The notes under the pieces: generated by a model
What the model saw: only the letters and a program-made list of their open reading frames with translations
Database searches by the model: none
What the model was told of the DNA's origin: nothing
Shown here: positions 48,240-61,427 of the stretch, one piece after another
Position numbering within the stretch: position 1 is the stretch's first letter
Layout: the number at the start of each line of letters is the position of its first letter
Source: Theodoxus fluviatilis
Lineage: Eukaryota; Mollusca; Gastropoda; Cycloneritida; Neritidae
Reading direction: 5' to 3'
Length of the DNA stretch: 64,000 nucleotides
NCBI GenBank assembly: GCA_034096865.1
Contig: JAWQFJ010017343.1
Coordinates: forward strand, 201,001-265,000
Translations under genes and position numbers: made by a program

Positions 48240-48480
48240 TCCCTCCAGGTTTACTGGAGGTCCTACAGACTTTATCTGTCTGTCTGTCCGTCCCGTCTCC
48301 ACGGCTTATATCTCAAAAACTACTGGACGGATTTCCTTGAGATTTTGCACACTAACTGGAAGTTAGGTCCGATTGAATGTATAAAATTTTCAGAATCGAG
48401 GCTTGAAGAGAAAGTGGTTTTCTAAGGTCGTATTCTCGAAATTACCGGTCGAAAAATTATTGAAATGACATTTGACGGCA
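48240..48480. repeat. Probable dispersed repeat
   Basis: It begins with the inverted pair CCTCCAGGTTTACTGGAGG and a CTGT/CCGT simple stretch. It then reads TATCTCAAAAACTACTGGAC, a phrase that looks like a family consensus. Only one copy is in the window, so this is judgement by appearance. Confidence 0.35.
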
Positions 48481-48879
48481 AAGCCAAATTTGACGTCATT
48501 AATAGCATGACGTCATTTGCATGTACGATCTGAAATTCAGTCCAACTTAGAAAACAGCAAATTTACAATGCACACTTCAATGTCATTGCAAAATTCGATG
48601 TAACACACAGCAAAAGATGGTCATCGAAATACAGCCACGGTGTATTAGACTCGACTACGCTCCACAGTCACAGACACAGGAAATCAAAACATTTAAACGT
48701 GCATAAACGATGTCTATGGCAAAGAAAACATTTTCTTAGCGTCTATCAACACAACATGGGGCGCAGAAGATTAACAAATGAAGCGCTGCACTACATCTGT
48801 AGGTGCTCGGAAGAGGCAAAAAGCGCTCAATTCTCACCCCAACCCTAGAAAGTCCCAGGTGGGAAAGAATACATCAATT

Positions 48880-49290
48880 TAGGCAAGTTGTCTAAACACA
48901 GCCGCCAGGATCAGGGGCGGGGAAAACCCCTCGGCTTTGGGTCACGGGCAGCCTCACGCTTGGCCGACGATGTGATCGCGAACGCGTTGCCCCTCACAAT
49001 TGACAGCGAGATTCTCTGGAAAAGGAACTGTGTCTGGCGTGAGTCATCTGTCGACAGTGCAATCCGTTGGCCGATCTCTCGGATGAGTTCCGTTGCTGCC
49101 GGTCCGACTACTCCGGTTGTTTCAACAGCAAACGGGACGAAGTGGTACCTTTCCGAGATAGAGGCGTACTTCCTCCTCTTCGAACCTTCGGCTGTCCGGC
49201 AGGCGTTCCCTGGGTCGATAGCAGAATCTGTCATTGAAGACGGCGCGAAAGAGTCAGAGCAGGTGGCGTCCCAAACTTAGAAGCTTTCTG
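48880..49290 (-). mobile_element. Transposon-derived C-terminal fragment (LINE type)
   Basis: A minus-strand frame encodes KRRKYASISERYHFVPFAVE, then GPAATELIREIGQRIAL and FLFQRISLSIVRGNA. This is a pattern I know from the C-terminal tail of retroelement polyproteins in invertebrates. No RT domain is adjacent and no start context is convincing, so it is a relic. Confidence 0.5.
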
Positions 49291-49486
49291 TCTCAACATT
49301 TCAATTGACGTAACAGCAGAAATTATGGGTATCTTTTTAGATTGACGTCATTTAGAGTTTCGGGGAACCCATGGGAGAATGAATAATTTCCAGACCGTTG
49401 GTGAAGGAGACAGAAGGATTTTTTACGATGCGGGGCGTTTCGTTTCGAAAATGTAACCCTTGAACAGCATTAATTTATCAAATCTG

Positions 49487-50229
49487 GGTACTACTATTGA
49501 CCGCAATACCCCGCAATACCCACAAATATACCGCAATACCACCAAATATGCAACTCGTACTTGCGTCAAATCGCCGTAGTTTGATGTTTACTTAGCCCGC
49601 TGAACGCTGCCAAGACTGATCTAATGCGATCGCCGTAGTTTGACTGTTTCCGAGAGTTACGTCCCTTCGTGATGCGGTCGCTTCTGTGTATCGGTCCGAA
49701 AGTTTAGTTGAATTTGTATGGTTTTTGGCGACCCATGTGTCTCAAAATTGAGTAGAAGTATTTTGAGCGTATTAGGATATCGAAACATCGCATCAGTTTC
49801 AATGTTGTTTTGTGGCCAAACATAGTTATAGTATACTATGATCATTGAATGACCACCTATCAGATCTAAACTCGTTGTCTTCATTTGCCTGTCGGATAAG
49901 TCTTGGCAGTTTAAACACTAGAGCAGTCATCAGTTTATTGTCAATTTGAGAGACTCACTGGCTCATAAAATAGGTAGCTAGAGCATAATCGCTCCAAGCA
50001 TTGATTTCGCCTGCCAGCCAACCAAAACAAGGGACGCAACTCTAAATCTCGTCTTGCTTAAAATCGCGGAGTGACGCTTCTTTATGTCTATGTAACGTAT
50101 GTTCTTTGGACGAAGCAAACATCAAACTACGGCGATTTGACGCAAGTACGAGTTGCATATTTGGTGGTATTGCGGTATATTTGTGGGTATTGCGGGGTAT
50201 TGCAGGGTATTGCGGTCAATAGTAGTACC
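49487..50229. mobile_element. Foldback-like element with ~100-bp terminal inverted repeats
   Basis: The left arm 49487-49590 and right arm 50118-50229 are inverted copies starting GGTACTACTATTGACCGCAA. Inside the arms, CCGCAATACC-like units of 10-11 bp are tandemly repeated, with one extra unit in the right arm. Weaker inverted similarity continues inwards (GAGTTACGTCCCTT with GAGTTGCGTCCCTT). There is no transposase ORF, so it is non-autonomous. Confidence 0.85.
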
Positions 50230-50264
50230 GTCAAAGATGTATGTTGAATGCATCAATAGTTCTC

Positions 50265-50295
50265 TCGAGAGGTTGCGGGTTCGAACCCGATCTTT
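50265..50295 (+). other. tRNA-like B-box segment
   Basis: GGTTGCGGGTTCGAACCCGA contains a perfect B-box and a T-arm-like palindrome, followed by T7. No A box or cloverleaf could be folded upstream. It may be a fragment of a tRNA-derived SINE. Confidence 0.3.
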
Positions 50296-52010
50296 TTTTG
50301 TTGTTGTGCCAAAACCTGGAGGTTCAGCGCCAGCGGTTTTTATCACTTCATCGAATGCATTCTAAAAGCCGTATATTTACCATCTATACTATTACTAACT
50401 GAAGGTGTTGTTGCGCGAAGACATAATAAGCGCTCGAGTTCTCAAGGTGAAGCTCTATGCCTGACCATTCACCTTGAGCATATAATGGCTCGATCGCTCG
50501 GTGCCGCCCACGTTAGACTCAATTTTAAATTAGTCATACGTAGGCCCTACTTGTAGGCCTACTGATTTCACCAGTCTCCACTCCATCAACTGAGATAAGC
50601 TCTCGACACCGCATAAGTGAGTCGACAATGCGTCGAACACGGAACAGTGACGATCAAAGGCTGATGTATTGAAAAAGGTCGATCAAAAACCGGTCGGATG
50701 AATACGAATGGTAGTTAATCGATATGCGCTGCATGAATACGACGGGACATAAATCCCCTTAACTTCAAAAGAGGCAGTCAAGCGATTTCTGGGGTGTTCG
50801 TTCCGTTATTGCATTGCATTGCATTCTGTGAAAGAGACTGCGGGTCATAGAGATCAATTTGAGAGGTTGTTTCCTGTGTCGGGTGTTTTTAGCCTATGAG
50901 GGGCAGTCCTTTCCTACGTTCTCTAGAAGATCAAAACTCAGCCGGTCACGTGGCCTACGTGTTTGCAATCCAGCGCTCAGTCTTCGCACACGAAAAAATG
51001 CACCTTGAAAACCAAATTCGCTTGTCTTTCAATGAGAGCATCATTGAACCATAAGGAGGCGAAGTTCGTTGTTGGAGACATAATTATGCTCCATACGGTG
51101 ATTAGTACTGATCGATAAGCATTGCGCAATTTCACTTTGGTGGGGTTTTCCCCCTCAGTAGCTGTTTTGTGGTTGATTTTAAACCTTGTCTCAGTTGGTC
51201 TGGTGTTTTTTTATGGCACCGGTTTTTTTAATTACTCGGTGTACATGGTACGTAATGACAAAATCTGAGCAGACCCCAAAAGCCCAACAGCCGCGGGAAT
51301 CCAGCATATATATGAGGGGGACATCGAGCAGCTCATAATATATTATATAAAACGTATGTTACACTTGTTCAAGTTGTTATCTGTCCAGGCCAGTTCGGGA
51401 TGAACTTCCCCCTTGTGACAATTTGGTATCTTTCGTTCATACGGAATGGGGGCTCGACAGATTGCTGTTCACATGTTTTGTGGTAAATCAGTGGATAACA
51501 TGTAAGGTATGATTCGGTCGCGTCAAACTGGGTAGAAATAAACAACATCTCTTCAACCGAACTTGCTCACGTTTTCATACTAAGTGTTCGTAGTCACCAG
51601 TGCCTTATTTACTGAAGCGATTGCTGACACCGCCTTTCTTGGCATCCATGTAATTTGACATAAAATATCTAGTCGTCGGCGTCTTCTTCAACTTAATCCT
51701 CGATCCCCATGCAAACCCCACACACACTGCAGAACCATATCTTCACCAGTTTCACCTTCTCTCGTGCAAACAAATCATTAATTTATTACTTTCTGTACTA
51801 AATCCTCGCGTTTTCAGCCACTCTCCCTTCCCATGCCCCACCCCAACCCCAACCCCTTCCTTCCCATCTCCACTCCTTTTACTCTTCCCCTTTCCCAAAC
51901 TTCCCTTCCTAAGCCTCATCCCCATCTGTACTGTCTCCTCCCCATCCCATTCTCTTTCTTCCCATCACCCCCAACCTCCCCCACTCTGGCCTTCCTTAAT
52001 TCTTGTTAAA
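50296..52010. other. No gene seen
   Basis: Contains a hairpin near 50435-50482 (TCTCAAGGTGAA with TTCACCTTGAG) and GTAGGCCTAC at 50553. No coding exon recognised. Confidence 0.4.
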
Positions 52011-52054
52011 ACCACTCGAACTTTCTTTCCTATGCCTCATCCCCAACCTCACTG

Positions 52055-52093
52055 CCCCCCCCCCCCCCTCCTACCCCCCCCCCCCCCCCCTCC
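52055..52093. repeat. Poly-C tracts
   Basis: Two C runs separated by TCCTA. Confidence 0.9.
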
Positions 52094-53033
52094 CCAATGG
52101 TAATGGAGATAGTCACTACAGATGCCTCACGAGTGGGCACCCGGCGGCTCACAGCGACCTGCGTTTATCGTGCACGCTTATCGTCCGCTATTCACCGCCT
52201 CTACAGCCGCCTGCCGCTTAGAACGAGTGGATTTAGCTGTCCCCCCACCCCACCACACACAGTCAGTTGGAGGCTCGCCTCCACCCCAGTCAGACCGGGT
52301 ACGTCTGGCCACGGCGCCAGTACGTTAGGCCTACTATACGTCGTGTTTCCTACGGCCTTGCTCATTGAACTGCTCCGAATCTGAAAGGCTCTCGGTAAGT
52401 TCTTTTAGACGTGGACGTTCATTTACGTATCTCCACTTTCAGTTCATGTATGTGTGTAGCAAGTTTGAATGTGCGTCTTTTTGCTGTCTGCTGATAGCGA
52501 CAATTGCCCGCGCAGGCTGGCCGCCCTATAGTAGCCACACCTCTTGAGCAGCAGCGAAATGAGACAAGCAGATCAGTAACTGCATACTATGACAAGATCA
52601 CTGGCCATATGAAATTCGTACATGTAAATACGTACTCCTTGTAGGCCTTTGTGTTCCCTCGTGCACTGAGCTTTCCCTCTTTACATCTTATTCGTGCCAT
52701 TTCACAAATGCTTCTGTAGTATTCGCACTTTCAGATTAGTACCCACAGGGTTAGTGATCTACAGTGTGAAATATTTTGTGAAAGCAGAAGCAGACGATCA
52801 GCTTTGTCTATCGCCTCTTATACATGAGACTAATTTACATATCTACGTGCTGTGATGCCTGTGGCTGCAGAGGTTGGACTGCGTCACCTGAGATTTACTA
52901 CAGTTGGTCCTTCGAGCATTCCGTCAGGTTCACATGTGCATGAGTTTCATGCACATTACAAAACATCTTATCTGTCAACTTTTTACTCCTTCCGTCGAGC
53001 ATAGACAAAAAGGTTTTCACAGAGACAAAGAGG

Positions 53034-53034
<1 letters not shown>

Positions 53035-53121
<87 letters not shown>
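53035..53121. repeat. (GA)n microsatellite
   Basis: Pure GA run. Confidence 0.95.
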
Positions 53122-53124
<3 letters not shown>

Positions 53125-53784
53125 TACAATGACTGCTGCACCGACATTATTTATTTTAATGCCCTGTAAATTCACGCAGGTCAAATCCTCTCCATCACAA
53201 CAAAATACGCTTTACTGTTACATTTAGAACGACTTTTGAAGATATTGGAAAGAAACCCGTTGATAGGTATGAGATGCGAAATACCATGAATCTATTCTTT
53301 GCTCTAGGTTATGTTCGCTGGAGAAGTTCAGTCGTGTCTTCGACATATTTGTCTCTGACAAGATTTCTTTCGCCATGCACGCTTCATGACGTTTTCTGCA
53401 TGCACCACATGATTTGCATGTTCTAAAGATTTTCCTTGGTGGTGCCGGGAAATGGTAAAAACCTTCCACCACACTCACACGTTCTTTTACTACTCCCTTT
53501 CACTCTGTTACTCATTACAATATCACACGTGATGGTTCTAGCACTCTTTGACACTCGCTCACTCTTTCGAATTCCTTCTTCAGTGTCTCACCCTAAGTAA
53601 TTCACCAGACTGCAAAATTATAGCAGTCTGGTGCGTCTTATCAAAGGGTTTGACAACTATTTAGTTCTAATCGTATCAGTCTTTCAAACTTCAATTTCGA
53701 TATTTAGCCTTCAGTAATGTTCCAGTCGAATGACCTGCAGATTTTGCTTAGGCCTACCAATTTCTCCGAAGCCTCTAAACAGTT

Positions 53785-53985
53785 CGATCTATGGCCGCCC
53801 TGTGGAAAACCGAGATGGTTTTCCAGCCTGCATTCAACTCCAATGCACTACTCCCACGAATCACTATAGATGACACAGAGCTGAAAAATACTGACAGCTT
53901 TAAATATATGGGAAGTATTTTAAAAAAGGATGGCTTTCTGGACAAGGAAATGACTGAATGCCGGAATCAGCAAAGCAAGTCAATT
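53785..53985 (+). mobile_element. LINE fragment (RT C-terminal side)
   Basis: Encodes KTEMVFQPAF..., then ITIDDTELKNTDSFKYMGS and KKDGFLDKEM. This resembles the ...FKYLGS... DGSLDKEI segment found after the RT domain in many LINEs. Only about 65 residues remain. Confidence 0.6.
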
Positions 53986-54040
53986 AAGCTCCGGGACGAT
54001 TATGCAGCAAGATGCTTAATTAATCACTACGATTAGTTTG

Positions 54041-54043
<3 letters not shown>

Positions 54044-54088
<45 letters not shown>

Positions 54089-54132
54089 CACACACACGCA
54101 ACTCACACACACACGCACACACACATGCGCGA

Positions 54133-54185
<53 letters not shown>
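54044..54185. repeat. (TC)n then (CA)n microsatellite
   Basis: TC run to 54083, CA-rich variants, then CA run. Confidence 0.95.
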
Positions 54186-54719
54186 ACACTCTTCACCATG
54201 GGGAGTTGGGCGCCGGGTAGGGGATGAGATGGGGTGGAGGAGGTGCCGGTGGGGTGGGGGGTGGGGGTGGGGAGGAGTGGGGAGAGGGGATGGGGAAGAA
54301 AAACTGAGAGTTAACGCCTACGCTCAAATGTCGGCTGCCCGAACGTGTGCAGATTTATCTGCCGACGTGGCTTTTTTTCCCTCCTCCATGTCTCTCCATG
54401 TGCACTCGAGTGGCTGGCTGCCATGTTTACCCGCGGCTTGTGAGAAGTACGCAGTCGGCGCAAACTTCGGTGTTCTTTCATCCGCACGGTCGGGAAGCGC
54501 TCCCACAGTGAACACGTCGTTTAGTCGTGGCGGGTGGCGGATCGATGAGACGGCCATCGATCTGGGCGTGATGGGCTGGCACTCCATTGAACTGTCGGCA
54601 GTGACACGCTCCCGCAATAACGCGGTAATCGGTCGTCATGGCGGTGGCCGCTCCGAGATTTCCATCGACCTTAACTGGGTATTAGTCATGTCACCTGTTG
54701 TCGTCTTCTTTTTATCCCC

Positions 54720-54737
54720 CCCCCCCCCCCCCCCCCC
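54720..54737. repeat. Poly-C tract
   Basis: C run of about 20 bases. Regions on either side hold no gene I can support. Confidence 0.9.
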
Positions 54738-55284
54738 ACCAACCCGCGCCTTCCCCTCTCTTCTCCTACCCCTACCCCACCCATATCCTTGCAGCCATTC
54801 GATATTTTCACTGCACGCTATATTTATTCCACCTCCGTCTTTTACTACTTCCCTTACACAGGATGCCAATCATTATTTCCCCACGTAGGCTACGATATTT
54901 TCATTTAGGGAAGCAAGGATAAAGGAGAAACACTTAGGCCTATGTTCAAATCATGTCGTCACAGCCATAACGCATTACGTCATTATCATTTTTGTCTTCG
55001 TTATTGTCAATGTCATCATTATCGTCGTCGTCGTCGATTCACGTCGTCTTTATCGTCATTGTCATAGAATGCGATGAAGTTTGCCTCAACCTCCCAACTC
55101 CAATTAACGACTACTCCATTTCTTACCTATAGGCCTACTTGCAATTCTTCCATCAGGCCAACATCTTCCCATCTTGTCCTCTGACCCATCTATTTCCTAC
55201 ATATACACCATGTCCCAGCTGACCCCCTGAACTCGAGTGGTAATAGGGAGGAGAAATGGATACGCACTTCCGGAGAGAAGATGC

Positions 55285-55400
55285 CGGTGTAGTTTTATAT
55301 AGCGACTTATCCCCCATGTCCGAGTCTCAAACAGCTTTACACTGTAACCCCAGATCTGTGGGCCGCCACATCAGTCCTTCACTGGCCCCTGGCGACATAC
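55285..55400 (+). repeat. Possible dispersed repeat fragment
   Basis: TTTTATATAGCGACTTATCC ... CTCAAACAGCTTTACA has the look of a common animal dispersed repeat with an inverted AGCGACTT/AAGCGCT-type pairing. Single copy here. Confidence 0.3.
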
Positions 55401-57225
55401 GAGCGATTCAGCTAATCAGCCAATCAGGTGCGTCCTATGAGACTGCTTTGGCATGATATGTCCCGATTCGAATATCTTACCGAAAATAGATAGATATAGC
55501 AGTAAAATTTGCCTCATGTATGAAAATCTGTTTTAAAATGCTGAACGTTTTAGATGGACTGGGGAACTTATGAGGAGATGAGCCAGTATTTATACCTAAT
55601 TTCATAAAATTTTGTGAACAAACCCCAATCTTTCAGCTGACACCAACCCTAGCGTAGAATATTTTGACAGGATAAGGCGAACAGTTCTGAGGTGTCACTG
55701 ATTCACGTAGCTATACAAACGTCAATAGTTCTGTGCCGACACAGTTGACGGATCATGCTGCCCGTTTCCCATGGGACGTACGAACAACTGAAAGTCGAAA
55801 CAACCGATCTCGTAGAATTTATTTGGGCAGTGCTTTTCTCAGTATGATATAGTTCCACCTACTTTTCTCAAATAGAAAAACACATTAACAATGAAAGAGA
55901 ATATCAAACAACAGAGCACAAACATGTTCCGCCGTCAACTACAATTGTACCCAACACAATATGCGTGCTGCGTCCTATTCTCATTCTGTACGCGTTCTTA
56001 CCACGCGTCTCTCCCATGCACACACGAGCTCAGGAGAACGACGAGATCGTCACCACGCAGCGATCCATAAACAGGATTTTCTCCTAGGTACTGATAAAGT
56101 CAGGGGATCAATCCAGGCAGTATATTTCAGACACCGGCTTACTCGCGCCGTAAAACCCTTGTGGCTGACGCTTTGAAATGTCGTTTTCGATGGGAGACGC
56201 GCTGCTGAGCTGACACCAGGGAGAGCACATGAGAGATAAAATATGGAGTCACCGGGACTGTTGGCTCTTCATCGGCCACCAAGGCAGACGCTCTTAAAAG
56301 ACGTCTAACCTGAAAACAACCCCGTAGTCAATCAAGCCCACGACCAACCCGAACAAAAAGGCAGGGGGTGGGGGTGGAGTGGAAGGGGGGAAGGGCTACG
56401 ACGAGGGGGGACTGGCGCGGTCATCCAAGACTTACAAGCATTCGTGTCTTTGCCGCTTGCCGATATAGACTTCAATTGCACCACTCGTCACCACCAACGA
56501 GGCCATCTTCTCCACAAAGGGTCCATTAAAACACCAAGCGTCAGTGGCAACGCTGGGGGTGAGGGGTGGGGGTGCAGTACAGAACTGAAGGGGTGAAGGA
56601 GGGGGTAGACGGATGGGGCGTTAGATATGAAAACTGAGGTGGGGGTCGTCCGTCCGACCGGGTGGGAATAGAACCTGCATGGGAGCAGACTGATATCCTA
56701 CCCGGGAGGTGGTACCCGGCATGCGCCCATGTTTGTCTAGAGACGAGCCTGCCAGCCAGCAGACAGTATATCAGCTCCCGACCTACCAACAGTCACACAA
56801 CGCCTTCTCTGTATGAGCCTTAATTAACACTCGACATTCCCATGGCACAAGGTGTAGCCAGGACAGGGCAGGGGTGTATGACGAAGAGGTAGAAGAGTGC
56901 AGAAAGAGGCCAGATGAGACGTGAGGGGTACAGGGATTGATTGAAACTATCAGGACAAACAATGGCGAGTGTAAGACAATATTTAGAGCGCGATATAGCC
57001 ACACAATGCCTGGTGTTGGAGACTACATGTAGATCTGCTCCTCTCCGTGTGTATAGGTGCTCTGCCTTGCTGTCAACGGCGCAGGCCTCAGCCTTCAACT
57101 ATGGCCTATGTCAGGCTATGTTGTAGCTGCATGGCGTGCCAGAGTTACATTTTCGTAGTGTTGAACCAGTGACTGTGTAATCAGCACTGATTGAACTGCC
57201 GTACTATTTCAACGCAAAGACTAAA
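55401..57225. other. No gene seen
   Basis: No coding exon recognised. A tRNA-like GCAGGTTCTATTCCCACCC lies on the minus strand near 56655-56680 but has no convincing partner arms. Confidence 0.4.
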
Positions 57226-57227
57226 AT

Positions 57228-57443
<216 letters not shown>

Positions 57444-57602
57444 CGGACGGGCGGACGAACGGACAGACGGGCGGACGGACGGACAGGCGGGTGGGCGGAT
57501 GGACGGACCAATATAAAGGCAAACAAACGAAGAGTGACACACGAACAGGCACACAGAAAAACACACTAACAGTAACAGAGAGGCACACAAACACACTGAC
57601 AG

Positions 57603-57650
<48 letters not shown>

Positions 57651-58196
57651 CACGCACGCACGCACGCGCGCGCGCACGCACACACATACACAAAGCAGAG
57701 GTCATCAGAAGAATGCAGTTGATGGAATCAGAGCTAAATGGTTGTATCTTTTTTCAGAGGTTGAAAACCAGATCCAGTACGACTGAAAGCGATGACCGTG
57801 GAGCCCTGAAAGAGTCTGACATGTAGGCCTATGTAGGCCTACTACACCAAGTGCTGAGGATATTCACGAGAGCTGCCTTCTGAACACTTCAGTTTCCAGA
57901 TAACACGGCTTCATGTAGCAGCACGAATCGTAGTAGGTCGATCTGCCATCAAGCATGGGAAGAAGGAGCATTCCGCTCGGAAACCGATCCTCCATGGTCT
58001 TGTAACATTCACCCAGGTGTTTACCTTAAGGAGGAACACGTGCATTGACACCTCTGGTGCGTCTGCTCAGAACCTGCCCTTAATTTGCATGATTCGACAA
58101 GGGTGTTCATTGTGCTTCGACTTTTCTAAGCATCCATTTCTGATTCTATCAAAAGAAGAAAAGCAGTTAGCGGTTTGATTACCAGTCGATGTCACC

Positions 58197-58634
58197 ATGT
58201 CAGGCAAGTTCGACAACCGTGTGTCGCTGACCATCCGTGAGGAGGACGAGGCGGAGTGCTTCTTTGACGCGCATTCCTTGTGCACCATATACGAGGAGTC
58301 CGAGCGACCGGACCCTTGTGACGTCAGAGCTACGCTGAGTCGTCAGGGCCGTCGACGTCACATTTGCAGACCCGCAGCCTTCGTGTACCAGCGTCTGGAC
58401 TTCGAGCGCGTGAGTAGCGAAGTGCCGCCCTTCGTCCATCAGAACGTGGCCAAGCAGTTCCGCCTTCTGCAGGACACTTTCATCCTCCACGTCAATTATC
58501 TCCGCCGTCGCCAACAAGTCCAGTCCTCGGACACCTCCAACCGTCGCACGCGCAAAGTGGAGACACCCATGCCCGGCCTGGCCCCGCCAACGCTAACTTC
58601 AAGAACAGAGAGCTCCCTGTCTGCCACCGCGTGA
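58197..58634 (+). CDS. Possible small intronless gene, product unknown
   Basis: 145 codons from an ATG in good context (CACCATGT) to TGA. The composition is ordinary (no simple repeat) and GC is higher than in flanking sequence. The protein is charged: an acidic N-terminus (REEDEAECFFDAH), a central VAKQFRLLQDTFILHVNYL stretch with helix-like spacing, and a basic RRRQQVQ plus Pro/Ser-rich tail. No membrane segment or signal peptide is seen. I do not recognise a family. No clear poly(A) signal lies nearby. It could be a real gene, a first exon, or a long chance frame in a GC-rich stretch. Confidence 0.45.
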   Translation: MSGKFDNRVSLTIREEDEAECFFDAHSLCTIYEESERPDPCDVRATLSRQGRRRHICRPAAFVYQRLDFERVSSEVPPFVHQNVAKQFRLLQDTFILHVNYLRRRQQVQSSDTSNRRTRKVETPMPGLAPPTLTSRTESSLSATA

Positions 58635-58699
58635 CGGAAGTGACGTTGTATATGGAGAGCGACATGCGTTTGTAAATCTCGAGAGAATTGCGAGGGCTA

Positions 58700-61370
58700 G
58701 ACGTTGCCTACGTTCCTCGCTCATAAGGACGCACTCGCCGTGAAGGCGGGAGGCCGAGGGAGGTCCGGAGCTCCCTCAATTGGTGTGTTCTATGAAGTGA
58801 AAAACTGATGTTATATCTGAATCGTCAATTATTTCATCTATCGGCATCTTCTTCACCGACTCTGGCGACAGGACGCAGCCACGTTCTTCCGCCTTGCGAG
58901 ATGATTGGCCGTTTTACTTGCTGTAGGAGCGCCTCACTCGCCCTCGACTAGCCATTCAGGGAGAATCGCGAGATTTGTGGCCAAACAAACGCGCCCAGAT
59001 GGCCGGTTCGCTGTGTGACCACGGTCTTCTATAGGATTAAAGTCCATGGTGTGACAAGCTACGTGCAAGACTTCTTTCGGGAATCTTCAAAAGTGTCGTT
59101 TCGTGGCAGGGCACATCTCTGAGATGAATCCGATGGAGGTATTCTGGTTAGAGTGATGTGTGATCCCACCATGCTGACGATGGGAGAATTGTCTCCGCGA
59201 GTAAAGAGTCAAGCACTTAAGGGTCACATACACTGAAAGATTTGGTCAAAGCATGATCTACGCCACTGGAGTTTGATGAGTTTGGTCGACGTTTGTGAAA
59301 TTCGGCTCTTGCATCATTGTGGATTTTCAATGTTCCCGGTCGTCAAGAAACTGGCCAATGGATTTTTACCCCCAAGAAAGCAAAAGCTTTCCCGCCGTGC
59401 AGTTTTATTTTGACTTTATATTGTGTTAAGCTAAGCAGTCTGTTTATCTTTCCATCCTGATCCTTGATGAATGATCCGCACTCCCCCCCCCCCCCCTTCC
59501 CCCCCCCCCCTTTATTATCCTCTGCATATATCAAATACCTAGGAATCCCTACGTGCACTTCTTATGAGAGTTGTGGCTTCAACTTATGCAGGGCGTAATA
59601 ACTCCGACCGCCCTATCACCGTAGGGCAATGCAATATCGTCTTTGCCATGAAAGCCATGTCCATGAGATCCTGTTCTACGCAATCCAAGAAAATGACGTC
59701 AGCATGTGACGAAAGATTCCTCCCCATGAGGTTTAATGGCATTAACAAGCACTGCAGAAGAGGTTGCCTTCTCACGAGAAAAACACACTTCGGTGCACAC
59801 GGAGTTGTAAACCACACGCAGACAGAATAAAATAAACAGTGCGCAAGGCAAATACAGGGTTGGTTGTCGTCTTTCCCTTTGTGGGAGACCGTCTCAGACG
59901 AGGGACCGAACACCTCCGGGCTGGTAAACCACACGTGCAGAGCCAAGAGCCATGTATTAACAACTCAGAACACTGGATATTCAATATGCAGCTTGCTCTT
60001 CCATGGCGGGTCACGCCTGGGTTTCCAATAACAGTGCGGCACTGAGGCAATGTTTATACAGCAAGTCTGTCTAATGCTGTACGTGCCTCCACCCCAACCA
60101 TCTGCCTGCCACCGTGTCCCCACCCCACCCCCGTTCCCCAACTGTCTTTGGGCGCTCAAGAAATCCTGAACCCCGTACACCACCGTTTCCACCCTACCTA
60201 CCTCCTGTTCTCTCTTTGCACGAGTGCCTCAATCAAACTCGGTTTCCAAAGCTCACATCTACTTCTCGCCGTAATCTGTAGCCTTTGTTGCAGTCTCTCA
60301 GCTGTTTTACTTGCCAGTCCTTCCTCTCTCTCCCACTTGTTTTAACCAAAGACTATATGTAACTATAAGATCTTTGTTTTAACCCACTCCTAATCCGCTA
60401 AGCCTACTTCTCCCTCTAAAACCCGACTCCCTAAGCTTGGTTTCTGGTCAGCCTCCTGCGTCCCCCACTACGACCATCATTGCATACACCTACTCGCTCT
60501 GCATTAACGAAATCAATTTTGTCCCCAGTCGTCATTTCTTACTTCCTCGTCTCCTTCTCACCTGTAGCTTTCGTTTTCCTCTCCTCACCACGCGGTACTT
60601 TCTGGTGGAGTGTCCCCGACGCGCGTCTACAGTGCGGGTTAAGTAGTCTTCAAGACATTGTTACTTTTTGAAGACTCCAATACTGAGATAAACTTTCTGA
60701 AAGATTCTTAGTGATGTGCTCGTATCCGAATTCTGTTATATGTTTATTGTCTTTTTTTCTTTTACCTCTTTTGACGTTATTTTTAAGCAAGACGTTTTAT
60801 TTAGTTATATTACGTGTTTTAAGATTAACTTTGCGGCCTTAATGCCCACAAGGACGATAGGCCTTAAACTTCTTCCATCCATACATCCATTTCTTACATA
60901 GTTTAACCCAGAACAGTGTCCCTCCTCTGACACCTCTCCAGACCCCCTAACCCTCATCAACTGTCGCAGTTCTTCAAGAGTTTTTTTTTTAAATGGCTGC
61001 TGTTGTTGTGGTCCATCGCCAAGCAATACAGTCGACCAAGGAAAAGTAAAGGGCGAATAGGGATTTTCGTCCAGATGCCGATGGACTGAGATCTTGAAGT
61101 AACAATGAATGACGATTTAATGCAGGGACATAAACGAGTATATTCACACCAAGAGATTTACATCCTAACCGAACACAAAAACGGTAATGAAAAAAATGAC
61201 CGTCATTTATCTATTATAAGTGCAGTTGCCGTGTTTTAAAAAAATCATCCACAGGTATAACATCTATCTAAACCCCAAACTGTTGCCGTGATCCGTCACA
61301 CACATGCACACACGCAAATAAAAACGCGCACGGACACACACATGCACGCACACACACACGGTCAGACAGG
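58700..61370. other. No gene seen
   Basis: Contains poly-C tracts near 59485-59510 but no exon, transposon domain or RNA gene that I can support. Confidence 0.4.
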
Positions 61371-61377
61371 GGGTAAG

Positions 61378-61427
61378 ATGGATGGATGGATGGATGGATG
61401 GATGGATGGATGGATGGATGGATGGAC
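61378..61427. repeat. (GGAT)n microsatellite
   Basis: About 12 units. There is no SINE-like body next to it, unlike the other GGAT tracts here. Confidence 0.95.

Noticed and set aside
48911..49234. Independent host gene on the minus strand
   Set aside because: The peptide pattern matches the tail of retroelement proteins and has no start or partner exons.
50265..50295. tRNA gene
   Set aside because: Only a B-box/T-arm is present. No acceptor, D or anticodon stem could be placed upstream.
54229..54888. 219-codon plus-strand ORF
   Set aside because: It starts in a G-rich simple stretch and ends through a poly-C tract. There is no domain, and the opposite strand is equally open.
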